From Lepidodermella squamata (lineage: Eukaryota > Gastrotricha): DNA of 64,000 bases. Position 1 is the first letter of the stretch, and each line of letters starts with the position of its first letter. The position numbers and the translations under genes were made by a program. Of the stretch, positions 11,171 through 22,181 are shown in pieces. The notes under the pieces were generated by a model, which saw nothing but the letters and a program-made list of their open reading frames with translations, was not told the DNA's origin and did no database searches. The stretch spans positions 248,001-312,000 of the forward strand of contig JBLDXI010000034.1 of assembly GCA_047495785.1 (NCBI GenBank). The letters run 5' to 3'.

Positions 11171-11783
11171 GTTCAAGATTGCCACACGGCGACGTGCGAA
11201 AATCTTCACGCCATCTTCACGCTCTCCATGTAACGTGCTATTCGTATAGCACAAACATCAGACGACGAATCTACACGGTAAAATACTACAGCCCTGTGCA
11301 GTCGCCAACCGTGCGCTGTGCCGCTGTCGATAACCGCGTTGTGCGCACGACATCAACGCGCAGCATCCGATGACATGCTGACTCTCGTGACATGGCGTCA
11401 TAAATCGTCCTGTTTTCAATCCTCCAATGAAAAGTTCCCGTACATTTCGTGCATTCGTACTATTTTAGCATGTACGACTGGCAACTTTTGACCTGAGACT
11501 AACGGCAATAGCACATTCCCAGACCCGCTCACGTTTTCGTACAAACTTTTACGCTATGCGCTATGCATGTGCGCTATTTTTACCGAATAACAAGCAAATG
11601 TTACTACCACGTAGATATTCAAATTTGTGATTTGCAGCTCGAATTGAAGCCCACCTGAGCAACGATACATTAACTTGCAACCCATCTCGAATAACAGCTC
11701 GGCCTGCGTGATATGGACCCTGATGCCAATAAGTGTAGGTGGCGCTTACGGAATGACTCTCAAATGAATGATCATCTCCATCC
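11171..11783. other. Region without a supported gene
   Basis: Higher GC than its surroundings, with scattered short open frames on both strands that have no conserved features. I see nothing that can be annotated. Confidence 0.35.
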
Positions 11784-11810
11784 CGTCGTCGCCGTCGTCG
11801 CCGTCGTCGC
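11784..11810 (+). repeat. CGTCGTCGC microsatellite
   Basis: Three tandem copies of a 9-base unit made of CGT and CGC triplets. It produces a poly-Arg open frame on the minus strand, which I regard as an artefact. Confidence 0.7.
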
Positions 11811-11941
11811 GCATGGGTGACACGATACGTGGTTATGCGCAAAGCTGGGCAGCAAGTCACGGATGTGCAAGAAAGTTATACTTAGGTCTTAGGTTAGGCA
11901 TGTTCAAGGTCACACGTGCCCACGCGTTCGAGAAAGCCACG

Positions 11942-12040
11942 GAGTTCCCCGTCAACTGTCAAAGGCCGCAGGCCGACAGTGGTAATTCATGAAAAGGGAG
12001 TTCCCCGTCAACTGTCAAAGCCGCAGGCCGACAGTGGTAA
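11942..12040 (+). repeat. Tandem duplication of a 57-bp unit with a GACAGT hairpin
   Basis: The string GAGTTCCCCGTCAACTGTC, followed by AAAG(G)CCGCAGGCCGACAGTGGTAA, occurs at 11942 and again at 11999. The second half also occurs at 9564-9584. Within it ACTGTC...GACAGT and GGCC...GGCC can pair. Three copies in 2.5 kb suggest a local repeat family. Confidence 0.6.
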
Positions 12041-13094
12041 AAAGTGCGTTGCAATACATTGTAAAAAGTGAAATCAAAACCCTTAATTTTCAAAATCTAA
12101 TAAAAATGGATGAAACTAAATCAATGGATGTAATGAAGAAGCTGGAGAAGAAGAAGAATGAATGATTTAACTTGAACTGGAGAATAACTGAAAATAATTG
12201 ATCAACAATTTAGCTGTTTATTCTAAGTATGTAGTTCGACCTTAAAACACGGAATCATTATTCAGGATAGGATAACTGAGAACTAAGAAACTGATAATTA
12301 AAAATGTCAAAAATTGAGATCACGTCCAGCAAACCGATTTTCATTCCAGTTTGAACCGCCAGGAATTTATTAGACCGGAAATGAGAAATTAAGATTCCGG
12401 TGCAAGTTCTCCAGCCGAAAACGTTGAAAATATCGACTGAAAAACATTTCCTGCTCGATTGTGTAAGAGATGAAATCAATATGCCAGATATGCAGCATAT
12501 TCGCGGCATGAAAAATAAAACTCAATAGAATAATTAACATATACGTCTTGTATGACTTGCTTTTTCTGTCCAAACAGAGTCCAAACATGTGCCAAACAGA
12601 GCACCGAATACACTCTTGTCCCGCCTTCAGTTTCTTCTTCCATTCAGTTTGAGTCAGCTATAATCATTATTAGGTCATAATTATTGCCAAACCGTGCCGT
12701 CGAATTTTCGATAGGTTTTGCCGTGTGAAACTATTATATTTTCACACGTGTAGCTTTCACACGGTCCCGGCCGTCTGGAACTCAAGCATGTGGCGGAAAT
12801 GGCTTTAGCAGAAAAGTCACTTGGCGGAAATGGAATTCGCGGAAATGATTGCCAGCGGAAACTTTTTCGCGGAAGTGCTTTAGCGGAAATGCAAAAGTGG
12901 AAAGTAGGGCACACGTTTTTCTCTTTTTGTTCTTTGCGTATGATCGTATTTATTTACATCATGTCACCAGATAAGATAAGATAAGAAGGATATAAACCGT
13001 GATTTCCCTCATTTTTTCATATTTCTAAATCACTTTATTAGGGTAAGAAATATTTCTTATTATTACTTTTATCTTTCATCACATTCTACAAATA
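12041..13094. other. Intergenic region with small hairpins
   Basis: No supported gene. Around 12719-12765 TTTCACACG/CGTGTGAAA strings form short inverted repeats, and 12790-12890 holds several GCGGAAATG-like imperfect repeats. A GATAAGATAAGATAAG run lies near 12971. Confidence 0.4.
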
Positions 13095-13875
13095 CAGTGT
13101 GTCCGCGAAATAATACGCACCTAAAAATAGACGAGTCACCATGTGGCATCTGTGTCGTGTGCCCTAAAATCTTAGCTAGTGCGAGCTGTGCGATCTTTGC
13201 GATCTTTGCGATCTACGCGATCTCTGCGATCTAAAATCTCCACCATTTTTGTGATGACAAAAAACAAATTTAAATCAGAATCTTAAGAAACGGAACGGAT
13301 ATTGCTTGGGAAAAAATGCCTTTGTTTACCTATTTATGTGAGAAATGTGAAATTAAAAGTTGAGGTCTTCCAAACAAAGCATAAACCATGGAATCGGTTA
13401 AAAAAATTCAAATAGGGGTTCAGTAGCAGAAAACACGTTCCAGCTGCTATGTTTTCCACAAAAAAGCTTAAATTCAATTTAAATTCAATTCAATTCATCT
13501 CAGCGCTCAGGCTGCTTTTCATCACCGTTGTTTTTCTTTTTTTGATATGAAAATTAAATCGAATATCGTCAACAACAGGACATTTGAAAACTGGACGCAT
13601 CGAGGAAATGGAACTTTTAATTGATTTGTATATTCCACTTTTAGTGTAGTTCTGTTTGTTAAACACCGTCGATAATAATTTGGAAAAAAATGATTTGATA
13701 ATTTAACTTCTTATATTCACTGTGTGTGCATTCATAAAAAATATCCTTCTATTTTCAAAGTGGCACGTGGGAGTTTCATTTGAAAACTAGCCTAAGGAGT
13801 CACGCGCCTTGAGCAACATCTGCGACTCGCCTTACAAGTCTAAAAATAGGTGCGTATTATTTCGCGGACACACTG
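13095..13875. mobile_element. Tc1/mariner-type MITE (781 bp, TA target sites)
   Basis: Both ends carry an exact 29-bp terminal inverted repeat beginning CAGTGTGTCCGCGAAATAAT, followed by a further TAGAC match. It is flanked by TA on each side, the known target-site duplication of IS630/Tc1/mariner elements. The interior has no transposase frame, so the element is non-autonomous. Near 13175-13235 it contains about five imperfect repeats of a GCGATCTTT-like decamer. Confidence 0.8.
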
Positions 13876-14104
13876 TAGAAACGACTACTTAAGCAGCCTT
13901 ATCTAAAAATAAACAGTATACTGGAGTCTACCTTTCTGAAAATAGAAACGAGTACTTGAGTGCCTTTTATTTTTTAACTTCGTTCGTTGTAGTAATTGAA
14001 TTAAGATTGTGTAATAATTGAATAATTGAATATTACTTATATAATAAGCGTATAATTAGTACATTATAACTTTGTTCTTCAAAACAATTCCAGCTCATAT
14101 CACA

Positions 14105-14480
14105 ATGTCTCTGATGTTGACTGTTGTCTTGGCTGGGGTGCTGCTGCTTGTTTCATCGTCGTCCGTAGACGGGTAAGTTATTTAAAATCAATGGGAAAGT
14201 TGGTAACAAAATTATATTTTTTTTGAAACAAAGGGCACCCCCTGGTTTGAGTATCTGCGGCAGCGTTTTTAATAATCAACCATCTCCTGGAAATTGACAC
14301 GATTGTAACGGTCAATGCATATGCAAGGGATTTACTGGTGGATATTGTTCCAATGGCGTCTGCAAGTGCGAATCGGGATATACGTGCCGGCATAATACTT
14401 GTTGGTGGGCGGACTGTTCTGCTGGTGATTATTGCAGAGGTGAGAACGCTGAACGTGATAGAAAGTATGGGTGCAGATGA
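14105..14480 (+). pseudogene. Defensin-like (CS-alpha-beta) secreted peptide gene with an in-frame TGA
   Basis: Exon 1 (14105-14172) encodes a strong signal peptide, MSLMLTVVLAGVLLLVSSSS. A 61-nt intron (GTAAGT...AAAG, phase 2) leads to exon 2 (14234-14480). Exon 2 has one early cysteine (SICGS), a TGA at 14295-14297, and then a block with the spacing C-x3-C-x9-C-x4-C-x1-C and the motif GGYC, as in arthropod-type defensins (DCNGQC, GFTGGYC, SNGVCKC). An extra Cys-rich tail (about 40 residues with five cysteines) follows. The frame is identical before and after the TGA, so a single base change would restore or break it. It may be a null allele, a recent pseudogene or a sequence error. Defensins of this fold kill microbes; activity here is inferred from spacing only. 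Confidence 0.6.
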
Positions 14481-14723
14481 TCATGATTGGTGACTACTCA
14501 CAAACGACAGAATGATGAAAAAGGCAACTGTCAAAACAAAACCTTTATTTGCTTGCTAACCTTCTTGCTAGGCTTGCTGATGAGGCTGCCTTGTTAAATG
14601 AGAAAAGCCTTTACAACCCCTAACATTCACCATCTACCCATGCTATCCTAGTAGTAGGAGAACGGTGATGGACGACAAATATCACCAGACACAAAGCTAT
14701 CCAAAGAAATCAATAAAAAATCA

Positions 14724-14957
14724 ATGAAAATAAGAACGATTTTGTTGGCGCGTTCAATTATATTCATCATTTTTCAAGCGGCCTTTGATTTTTCTAACAG
14801 CTACCAAGTTTCCTCAAGCCTCAATAATAATATTCCTGAATTTGACTTGGTCAAGTGTCAAGTTTCCAACGTGAGAAGAATAATAATACCGGCACTCGGG
14901 GCTATTTGTTTGCTATTTGGGGCTATGACTTATAAGTCATATAATCTAACAATATAA
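14724..14957 (+). CDS. Possible small membrane or secreted protein
   Basis: A single open frame of 77 residues with a hydrophobic N-terminus (ILLARSIIFIIFQAAF) that could be a signal peptide, and a second hydrophobic segment near the C-terminus (IIIPALGAICLLFGAM). No homology is recognised and no splice partners are evident. An AATAAA-like string (CAATAAAAAATC) lies just upstream. Could equally be a chance frame. Confidence 0.3.
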   Translation: MKIRTILLARSIIFIIFQAAFDFSNSYQVSSSLNNNIPEFDLVKCQVSNVRRIIIPALGAICLLFGAMTYKSYNLTI

Positions 14958-15054
14958 GGCGAAATAACTTGACAGCAATGTTGCTTGTGGGTTTCCGGAA
15001 TGCCAGTTACTTCTTCCTTGAGTATCTTATCAGGAACGTCGAACACCTCCGGCC

Positions 15055-15838
15055 TCCGGCTCGCACCGATCAACAGCGGCACTGCTCACAAAGAAGCAAT
15101 GGACATTTTCCAGAGCAGCATCTGCGACAGTGGCGAGAGTTTCGGCATCGTTAACCAAAACTTGCCGGCTGGAAACCTTTGACCCGACTTTGTTCTTCAC
15201 CAGGCCCCCGACGCCGTCAACAGCTCCTTTCCCGTGATGACTTGCACACTAATTCCAGTTGAGCGAGAAGAGTTAGCGATGCAATAAAATAACGCTGTTT
15301 GAGCTGGCTTGCAGCTCCGTCACTCCAGCCTTCGACGTGGCGAACAGATGGGTTTGCAGAGAGGATACGGTTCAATATCTCCAAAAGAAAGCAATAGGCT
15401 GACGCGTGATTATGCATTAGCCTGTTCTATGCAACTGCGAAGCAAGACGGCTTTACTTCTCCCGGTTCTCCTGATGGTTTGCCGTTGAGGCTCTCGATCA
15501 GCTCACTCAGCGAAACATTCTTCTGCACTTTCTTCGTCTTCGCACCTTTTTTAACACAACCTTATAAAACATCACAAGGTTGAACGAAAAACAAGTGCAG
15601 TAACAGTTATTCTTACCAGTTTTGTCAACATACTCTTCGGAGATTGTTTTCCATTCTGTGTAGGTAACTTGCGTAAATAAACAAAATGCGAAATTTAATG
15701 TAAATGCGCATCAAAAACACACTTGCGATTCGACCTTTTTGCATAAACCTCCGTTTCTTGAGATTGGAAGAGCTGATTTTCTTTATCGGCGAACATTAGC
15801 TTGATCTCCTCGATAACCGGGGCATAACATGGTGCCGA
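15055..15838 (-). pseudogene. Broken transposon-associated gene (SDG...HGKG family)
   Basis: On the minus strand three exon-like pieces can be joined: one reading IEEIKLMFADKENQLFQSQ, one reading TYTEWKTISEEYVDKTG, and a third starting CVKKGAKTKKVQKNVSLSEL. The splice sites fit (GTAAGA donor near 15619). Downstream come the motifs SDGAASQLKQRYFIASL and HGKGAVDGVGGLVKN. These two motifs together are typical of large uncharacterised proteins found in many invertebrates alongside transposons; this is from memory and not searched. A frameshift between the two motifs and a TAG shortly before HGKG show that the copy is dead. Confidence 0.5.
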
Positions 15839-16067
15839 GCAAAACACACCGTTGGACTATGAGACACTGCAAGTCGATATTGAAATGTTTATAGGTGGAA
15901 AATTACTGCTGGGTAATTAAATACATTCATGTCACGTGACCACGCGAAATTTGATCCTGCGATACGGAAGCATAATTTATTCAACATATCGGTTAACACT
16001 CAGCGCTCAGCGCTATGCTGTTTTGAAACTAGTGCACCGTTTTTTCTCTCATCAAACAGTTATCGGA

Positions 16068-17775
16068 ATGCACCTGGCTAACTTAAGTTCGCCGAGACTC
16101 GTCATTTGTATCAGCGTTTTGTTACCTGCAATCGATTGTTGCCTCTCATCTATCGAGAAGGAATCTGAAGAGGTCCTCGAAAAAGAGGTTGCCACGATAA
16201 ATGTGACAACAGATGATCCCAACCAAGGTCTTTATCAGAAATTAGCTTTGACCTCGCAGAAAGCCGACATCAATCGAGTTCGCGAACTAATCAGAGAAAT
16301 CAAAAGTAGAAGCAACGGATCTTTCAATGCGGATTGGCGCGAACAGGAGCATGCAATCTTTTGCGAATACGTCAATTTTCAAAATTCAAGTTTACTACAC
16401 CATGTTTCAGCCTGCTTCAATGAAGACGAGAGACGGGCAGAAATCGCTCGAATTCTTGTTGATCAAGGCGCAGATGTTAATGCAAAAGACTCCGCTGGAG
16501 GGAGCCCTTTGCTCTTCGCAGCCAAGCTTGGCCATTTCGAGCTGACAAAAACGTTAGTAAAAGCGGGTGCTGATGTCAATGCTGCAACTCAATACTACCG
16601 TCGGACGCCGCTCATGGCAGCGGCAAGAAACGGCGACACGAAAATCGTGACATATTTGCTCGAAAATGGGGCAGAGGTCAATTGGCGTGATAGAAGCGGA
16701 GAATCGGCGTTGTTCAAAGCTACGCCATACCTCTCGACGGCAAGAATTCTGATTGCGCATGGCGCCGATGTAAACGCGATGGATAACGAAGCCGATTCGG
16801 TGCTTATGGAGGCTGCACGGAGTTGTAATTTTGAAGTGATAAAATTGTTGGTCGAGCATGGGGCGGATGTCAATTTCGACAACAGAGAATTTCAAGCTGA
16901 AACCCACGATTTTATAATTCGAGGTAAACTAGTTTTCGAGCTGAAATTCGTAAATGACCGTTAACAAGTGAAAAAAGGAATTACCTTGGAATTTTCGAGG
17001 AAATCTTGAAATGTGTGCTGACTTGAAGAGGGACAATTCTTAGATTCCAAGATGCTCCTACGCAGTTTGTCTGTACAATTTGGATCTTTCTCATTTCAGA
17101 TCTCTAAGGGGCTTCCACCTTTCCACCTTTCCACCTTTCTTGCAAGAGACGAGCCCTTTAGTCATCGCGTGGTAGGTTCAGAAAATCTCAAAACGTTTTA
17201 ACTCTGAAAAATGTTCTTGAGCTGGATATTATTTTCACATGGATTTTTCAGAAAATTATTCTTCATTTTCAGATCCACATTTTGGTGGCTCCCCTTTGAT
17301 GCGCGCTGCTCAGCATTGTACTTTGGAAGCAGTTAAATATCTGATCGAAAAAGGAGCTAACGTGAACTTTGTCGATACGGATGGCTTGCCAGCTCTTATC
17401 TACGCGTTGTTCCACAACTCGCCGTCTCGTGCTATGATAGAGTTACTCGTTGAAAATGGCGCCGATGTACGATTTACGGATAAGGACGGGCGAACTATCC
17501 TCCACCGCTCTGCTTTCATGGGTAATGCTGAAATAGCTGACTTCGCCATTGAAAGAGGGCTGGATATCAATCAGAAAGACAACACTGGATCAACACCTCT
17601 GATGATTGGGGCTGAATACGGCCGTCTCAATTTCGTTAAACTGCTGGTTAAAAAGGGTGCTGACGTCAATTTGAAGAGCAGCGATCTAGGAAAAACGGCT
17701 TTGGATTTTGCCATCGAAAAAAATGAAACTGAAATTGCTGACCATCTTAGGCCTCTCACTAATGGAACTAAATAA
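16068..17775 (+). CDS. Secreted ankyrin-repeat protein, subtype III
   Basis: Exon 1 is 16068-16923, exon 2 is 17273-17775, giving 452 residues. The start at 16068 is chosen over an upstream in-frame ATG because the sisters at 19443 and 46344 begin at the same place with MHL/MHS and a signal peptide. CC follows the signal (AIDCCLSSIEKE). The helical module (KADINRVRELIREIKSRSN) and FNADWR precede the ankyrin repeats. Exon 2 starts DPHFGGSPLMRAA. The intron is 349 nt and contains three tandem CCACCTTTC units. About twelve ankyrin repeats (GADVNA, GADVNF). Upstream, GTTAACACTCAGCG and ACTAGTGCACCGT strings are shared with the other type III genes and mark the promoter/5' UTR. Confidence 0.85.
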
Positions 17776-17866
17776 AGCAGCTTAACTGTGGCGCGCCCTT
17801 CCACACGCGTCCCTCTTCTCGCCATTAAACTGGTTCTTGCGTTGTTCAGTATTCCTTATATCTTTA

Positions 17867-18610
17867 TGGTGCTTTCACTAATGCGCCCGACGTTTAAAAC
17901 TTCGGCTAGCATCTCGTAAACTTCGGCAGAGTGAAGCGAAACGTCGGAGAGCGTTATCAGTGGCACTTCGGACGCGCGCGCGAGTCTCTATTGTTTAGTC
18001 GCGGTAGTCACGCACTTGAGCGCGCGTGCATGCGAGTGGCAGGCAAGATACCGGGGTCGCGCAAAGATTTTTTTATTTCAGCGTAAATGCTGAATTCAAC
18101 TATATAATGGGACGTAAAATGCAATGCGGATCATAAAAATCTAAATTTCATCGACAAATTATGTGCAATTTTTCTTGCCGCGCCGAGCGCGGTTTCGCCG
18201 GCCTTCGTTTTTCGGCGTGCGCGGCTTTACAACAAATTGAAAATTGGTACATTTCGATCTAATTTTCACCACACATCGTAATTTAGTGTTTTACGGCCAG
18301 TCAAGCAATCAAATGGCCGCGCGCGCGCGCATATGTCTATTGGTGCGCGTGTAATACCTAATAGTGCGCGCTACAAACTTCGGTTCGGACGCACTTCGGA
18401 CGGTAGTTTTGGGGGCCTCCGATCCGACGTTCTTTGTTGTGCGTGCGCGCGCCGCTTCGGACGCGCTATTGTTTAAACTTCGGGCGCGCAGGCCGAAGTG
18501 CGCGCGTTTGTGAAAGGAAATCTAAACGTCGGACAACTATTACGCTACTTCGGGCGCCTATTGCGCAACTTCGGGCGCCGAAAACGTCGTACGCATTTGT
18601 GAAAGCACCA
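17867..18610. mobile_element. GC-rich MITE with TTA target sites (PIF/Harbinger-like)
   Basis: The ends are inverted repeats starting TGGTGCTTTCAC and matching at about 24 of 29 positions. TTA lies directly outside on both sides (17864-17866 and 18611-18613), the 3-bp site type known for PIF/Harbinger elements. The 744-bp interior is far richer in CG than its surroundings, with many ACTTCGG and GCGCGCGC strings, and has no transposase. Family assignment rests on the target site only. Confidence 0.7.
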
Positions 18611-18613
18611 TTA

Positions 18614-19442
18614 GGTCGACCTCGCCCTTCGACATTATCCTCACATTTCGCCATTTTCGACATTTTCTCATTCACATTCCCACTTTGAAGACTTCGCCTT
18701 TTTGATTGGTCTCACTGCAACATTCAATAAATCCCGTAGGACCTTTCCGGTTTTTATTTTTATGGGGTGCGGATATCAAGTATTGCAATTTTTCTGGCAG
18801 TTGTCAAACAAAGTTTGGTAAACGTTTCTTGATGAGAACATCCGCCCATAGTCATCTTTCAAAAAGTTAGTATGAGTATTCCGATTAAATGTAAGGATTT
18901 TTCGATAAAACCCTTTATGATTGGCACATTTCGGGCTCAAAAATGCTCCCACTGAAAGCGGGACCAAGTCGGACAACTGCTTATTCCTACATCTCAGAGA
19001 GCGAAGTAGGGCAGCAGAAGAGCTAATTGGGATAAGGAAAATCGACATTAGGGTCATCCCCCCTTTGGTCTTTGGTTGAGTTCACCTTGCGGATCGATAG
19101 CACAGGTAGGGATGATCCCTACCATCCCTGGCGGTACTGCACTCTCTGCTACATCCTATTTGAGAAACCTATTCCGGCAGTCTAAGCATAGTATTGCGCA
19201 AGAATTATCAGACATTCGTTAGAGGTTTCATGTTTGAGCATCCTAGAATGTTGCTGCTTGCTGATGTTCCAATGTTTTCAACGTAGGATTGATATAGACC
19301 TATGTGGATTTTTCTGAATAATAGAGAGAAAATGAGCCCATGATTAATTTTAAATTCAACACTGCGGTTAACGCTGAGCGCTATACTATTGTAATACTAG
19401 TGCGCCGTTTTTATTTCAAGTTTTACAGCAAATATTACCGTA
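18614..19442. other. Upstream region of a type III ankyrin gene
   Basis: No gene. From about 18850 to 19442 it matches 35890-36286 upstream of the type III pseudogene, for example GGATTTTTCGATAAAACCC, CTACATCCTATTTGAGAAAC and the terminal GCGGTTAACG...TTACCGTAATGCAC. The conserved last 100 bases are a good promoter candidate. Confidence 0.5.
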
Positions 19443-20829
19443 ATGCACTTAACTGCTAGCATAAAATCCCTGTACCTCGTAATTTGCATCGGTATTTTGT
19501 TACCAGCATTCAATTGTTGCCTCTCGTCTAGCGAAAAGCAATCTGATGGGTTTGTTTTCGTCCCGGAAAAGGATGTTGGTTCAATCAAGGTGCCATCGAA
19601 CCCTCATCAAGCCCTTTACCAGCAATTAGCTCTGGCCGCAGAGAAAGCCGACATCTATCGAGTTCGCGAGCTAATCAGAGAAATCAAATATCGAAACAAC
19701 GGACATTTCAATGCCAATTGGCGCGAGAAGGGCAATGTGCTATCCTGCGAATACGACATCAAAAACTCCAATTTACTGCACCGTGTGTCTGCCTGCCCTG
19801 GTCAGGGAGAGAAACGGGCTGAAATCGCTCAAATTCTTGTCAATCACGGGGCTGATGCTAATGCGAAAGACTCGAATGAAGCAACTCCTCTTCACTTCGC
19901 GGCTCGGGTTGGGCATTTGACAATAGCAAAGGTCCTATTAAAAGCCGGGGCTGATGTCAATGCTGCTTTTGGCTTTTACAGGCAAACACCGCTGTTGCTT
20001 GCTGCAAATAGAGGCGATAGGGAACTCTTGAAATATTTCCTAGAAAATGGGGCTAATTTGAAACACCGTGGTAACGACGGACATTCACCGTTGATGAGAG
20101 CTGCGCTATACAACCACATTGAGACGGTGAGGATTCTGCTTGGGAAAGGGGCTGACGCGAACGAGATGGACAACAACGCCCAATCGGTGTTGATGAATGC
20201 GGCGCGGAATAATAATTTTGAACTTATCAAATTGCTGGTCGAGAAAGGGGCCGATGTTAATTTCGACAACAGAAATGTTCAAACGAAAGGTAAATTGGAA
20301 ATTGGGTAGATGGAAGCTGATTTTTCTTTTATTTTCAGCTCCACATTACGGCGGCTCGCCATTGGCCCGCGCTGCTACTTATTGCGATGTTAAAATAATC
20401 AAATATCTAATTGAAAAAGGAGCAAACGTGAACTTTGTCGACTCAGATGGCTCAACAGCTCTCTTCTACACTATGTACTTTGCAAATTCACGCGCTAAGG
20501 CCGAGTTACTCGTTGAAAATGGAGCCGATGTGCGATTTACGGATAGCAACGGGCGAAATCTCCTCCACCGAACTGCAATCAACGGTAACGCTGAAATAGC
20601 AGAGTTCGGCATTGAAAAAGGGCTTGATGTTAATCTGAAAGACAATCATGGATTCACGGCTCTGATGATGGCGGCTGAATGTGGCCGTCTCGAATTTGTT
20701 AAACTGCTGGTCGAAAGAGGCGCTGATGTCAATTTGAAGAGCACTGATGAAGGCAAAACAGCTTTGGATTTAGCCGTCGAAAACAATAGAAATGCTGTTA
20801 CTGACTACCTTAGGCCTTATACTAAATAA
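19443..20829 (+). CDS. Secreted ankyrin-repeat protein, subtype III
   Basis: Exon 1 is 19443-20289, exon 2 is 20339-20829, with a 49-nt intron, giving 445 residues. Signal peptide MHLTASIKSLYLVICIGILL, then CC (FNCCLSSSEKQ). Helical module EKADIYRVRELIREIKYRNN, then FNANWRE. About twelve ankyrin repeats; exon 2 begins APHYGGSPLARAA and ends YLRPYTK. Very close to the gene at 46344 and to the pseudogene at 36287 in both coding and flanking sequence, so recent duplication or gene conversion is likely. Confidence 0.87.
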
Positions 20830-21057
20830 ATTAGCTGCATTGAAACTCGTGAGACCTCATTGCTACATTCAATTTTGCTTATCAACGTTTATTTTAAATA
20901 CAACGCGCTTCTGAAAGTTTTCACCCCACTTATCTTGCATCATCATGCGGCTGAAAATTTACTGAGTTTGCTTTTTAGCGTAGTTCTCAAGGTGATCGTG
21001 GATTCTCGAGCTGTTAGGGATGGAAGACTTCGTTTGCTATATTTCCCAAAACATTAA
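20830..21057. other. 3' flank of a type III ankyrin gene
   Basis: The first 180 bases recur after the gene at 46344 (47727-47878), including GTAGTTCTCA(A/G)GGTGATCGTGG. No gene seen. Confidence 0.5.
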
Positions 21058-21610
21058 CCCTTTCACGGCGGGAAGGACGATTTCGGAATTTCGACTTTGC
21101 TAATTCACAGTTCCATCAATTTATCGAATTTTCCCATCAAAATTGGCAAAATACTACTTTCGGATGTTATCTACAAGAATCCGAAAGTTAAATTAGTTAT
21201 CTCTTCCCCTCTTGGAATACGAACAATTTTAAAATTTCAAACCGATGCACGTTTTTCTTATTTTCAATCTAGGAAAACGATGTATTGGGTATTTTTCCTG
21301 GTCTATCTGACTTCACAGGCGTGTCCGGCATGGTCTAATTGACTACCCACTTTGTTTTTTCGAAAATCCATGAAAAACTGACAGCACAAAAGCCTGGCTG
21401 ACGATTGCTATGAATTCATCCGGATGAATCTATATTTGAAAAAATAGCGGGATTGAAAATTTCAATGAAATCAGTAACTGATGGGAAATATGCGCATTAG
21501 GCCTTAGAATAGCATGTGGTTGCCGATTTTCCGATTCCTTCCTTAATTTGCTAGAAATTAAAAAATTCGATATTTTTGCTTGGCTGAAAATAAATTCCGC
21601 CGTGAAAGGG
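21058..21610. mobile_element. piggyBac-type MITE (553 bp, TTAA target sites)
   Basis: Flanked on both sides by TTAA (21054-21057 and 21611-21614). The termini are a 14-bp inverted repeat CCCTTTCACGGCGG. TTAA duplication plus ends beginning CCC is the hallmark of piggyBac elements. There is no transposase frame, so it is non-autonomous. Confidence 0.8.
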
Positions 21611-21614
21611 TTAA

Positions 21615-22015
21615 AGTGTTCACTGGGGCGGATTACTTACACATGTTAAATGAACGAGGTACTTTGGAAGCTTCGAACTTCGAGTTAAAAGTTTAGAAGC
21701 GAAATCAAGAAACAAATTCAGCTTCGGCATCTGAATTCTGTTTTTGGTAATTAAAGTGTTGGTAGACGAATTAGGGTGATTTTTTATCGTGAATTCAGAT
21801 CGGTGAATTAGGTTACTCCCAGAGCCCTAATTGAGGGGAATTTACAAGCCAATTCGGGCGATTTCCTTTCTGGTGATGCGCATCTCAGGTTGGCTGAAAC
21901 CAAAGTATATTTAAATTTTAAATACTGAATACTAAAAAGTATCACGTTTCTCTCGGATCTCGGAAAGTCATTTACATAATGAATGGAATACGAAACAGAG
22001 TTGTTTTGTACCCAC
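21615..22015. other. Intergenic region upstream of a type IV ankyrin gene
   Basis: No gene seen. The end of this stretch (GTCATTTACATAATGAATG at about 21967) also occurs at 36853, at the breakpoint of a mosaic pseudogene. Confidence 0.4.
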
Positions 22016-22141
22016 TGGTTGGGCCACGGGTCGGGCACGGCGCTATCTATCTACTCTGTGTGCGTTGACTGAGCAAAACTGAATTAATTAAAAAATGCTT
22101 TGGATTCAGCATTTTAATGATCCTACTGAATCAGCAAATTT
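22016..22141 (+). promoter_or_regulatory. Conserved upstream block of type IV/V ankyrin genes
   Basis: Contains GGCCACGGGTCGG, then TCTACTCTGTGTGCGTTGAC, an AATTAATTAAAAAA tract and an AGCATTTTAATGATCC(T/C)ACTGAATCAGC string about 40-60 bases before the start codon. The same order of strings occurs at about 25210-25330, 36899-37010 and 43255-43345, and partly at 28390-28460, 39320-39395 and 54010-54110. Conservation among diverged paralogues suggests core promoter function. Confidence 0.5.
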
Positions 22142-22181
22142 AATATAAACTCAGCGTCATCATTCCCATATTTCTAAAAAC

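Noticed and set aside
11561-11860. Minus-strand open frame with poly-Arg
   Set aside because: The Arg run is only the CGTCGTCGC microsatellite; flanking residues show nothing.
12681-12984. Overlapping open frames on both strands around the GCGGAAATG repeats
   Set aside because: Frames arise from the repeated GCGGAAATG motif; no conserved features.
9997-14297. Recoding of TGA as an amino acid, suggested by two in-frame TGA codons (9997 and 14295)
   Set aside because: Intact ankyrin genes in the same window end with TGA (for example at 8154 and 23706), and no selenocysteine insertion element was recognised. Ordinary gene decay is simpler.
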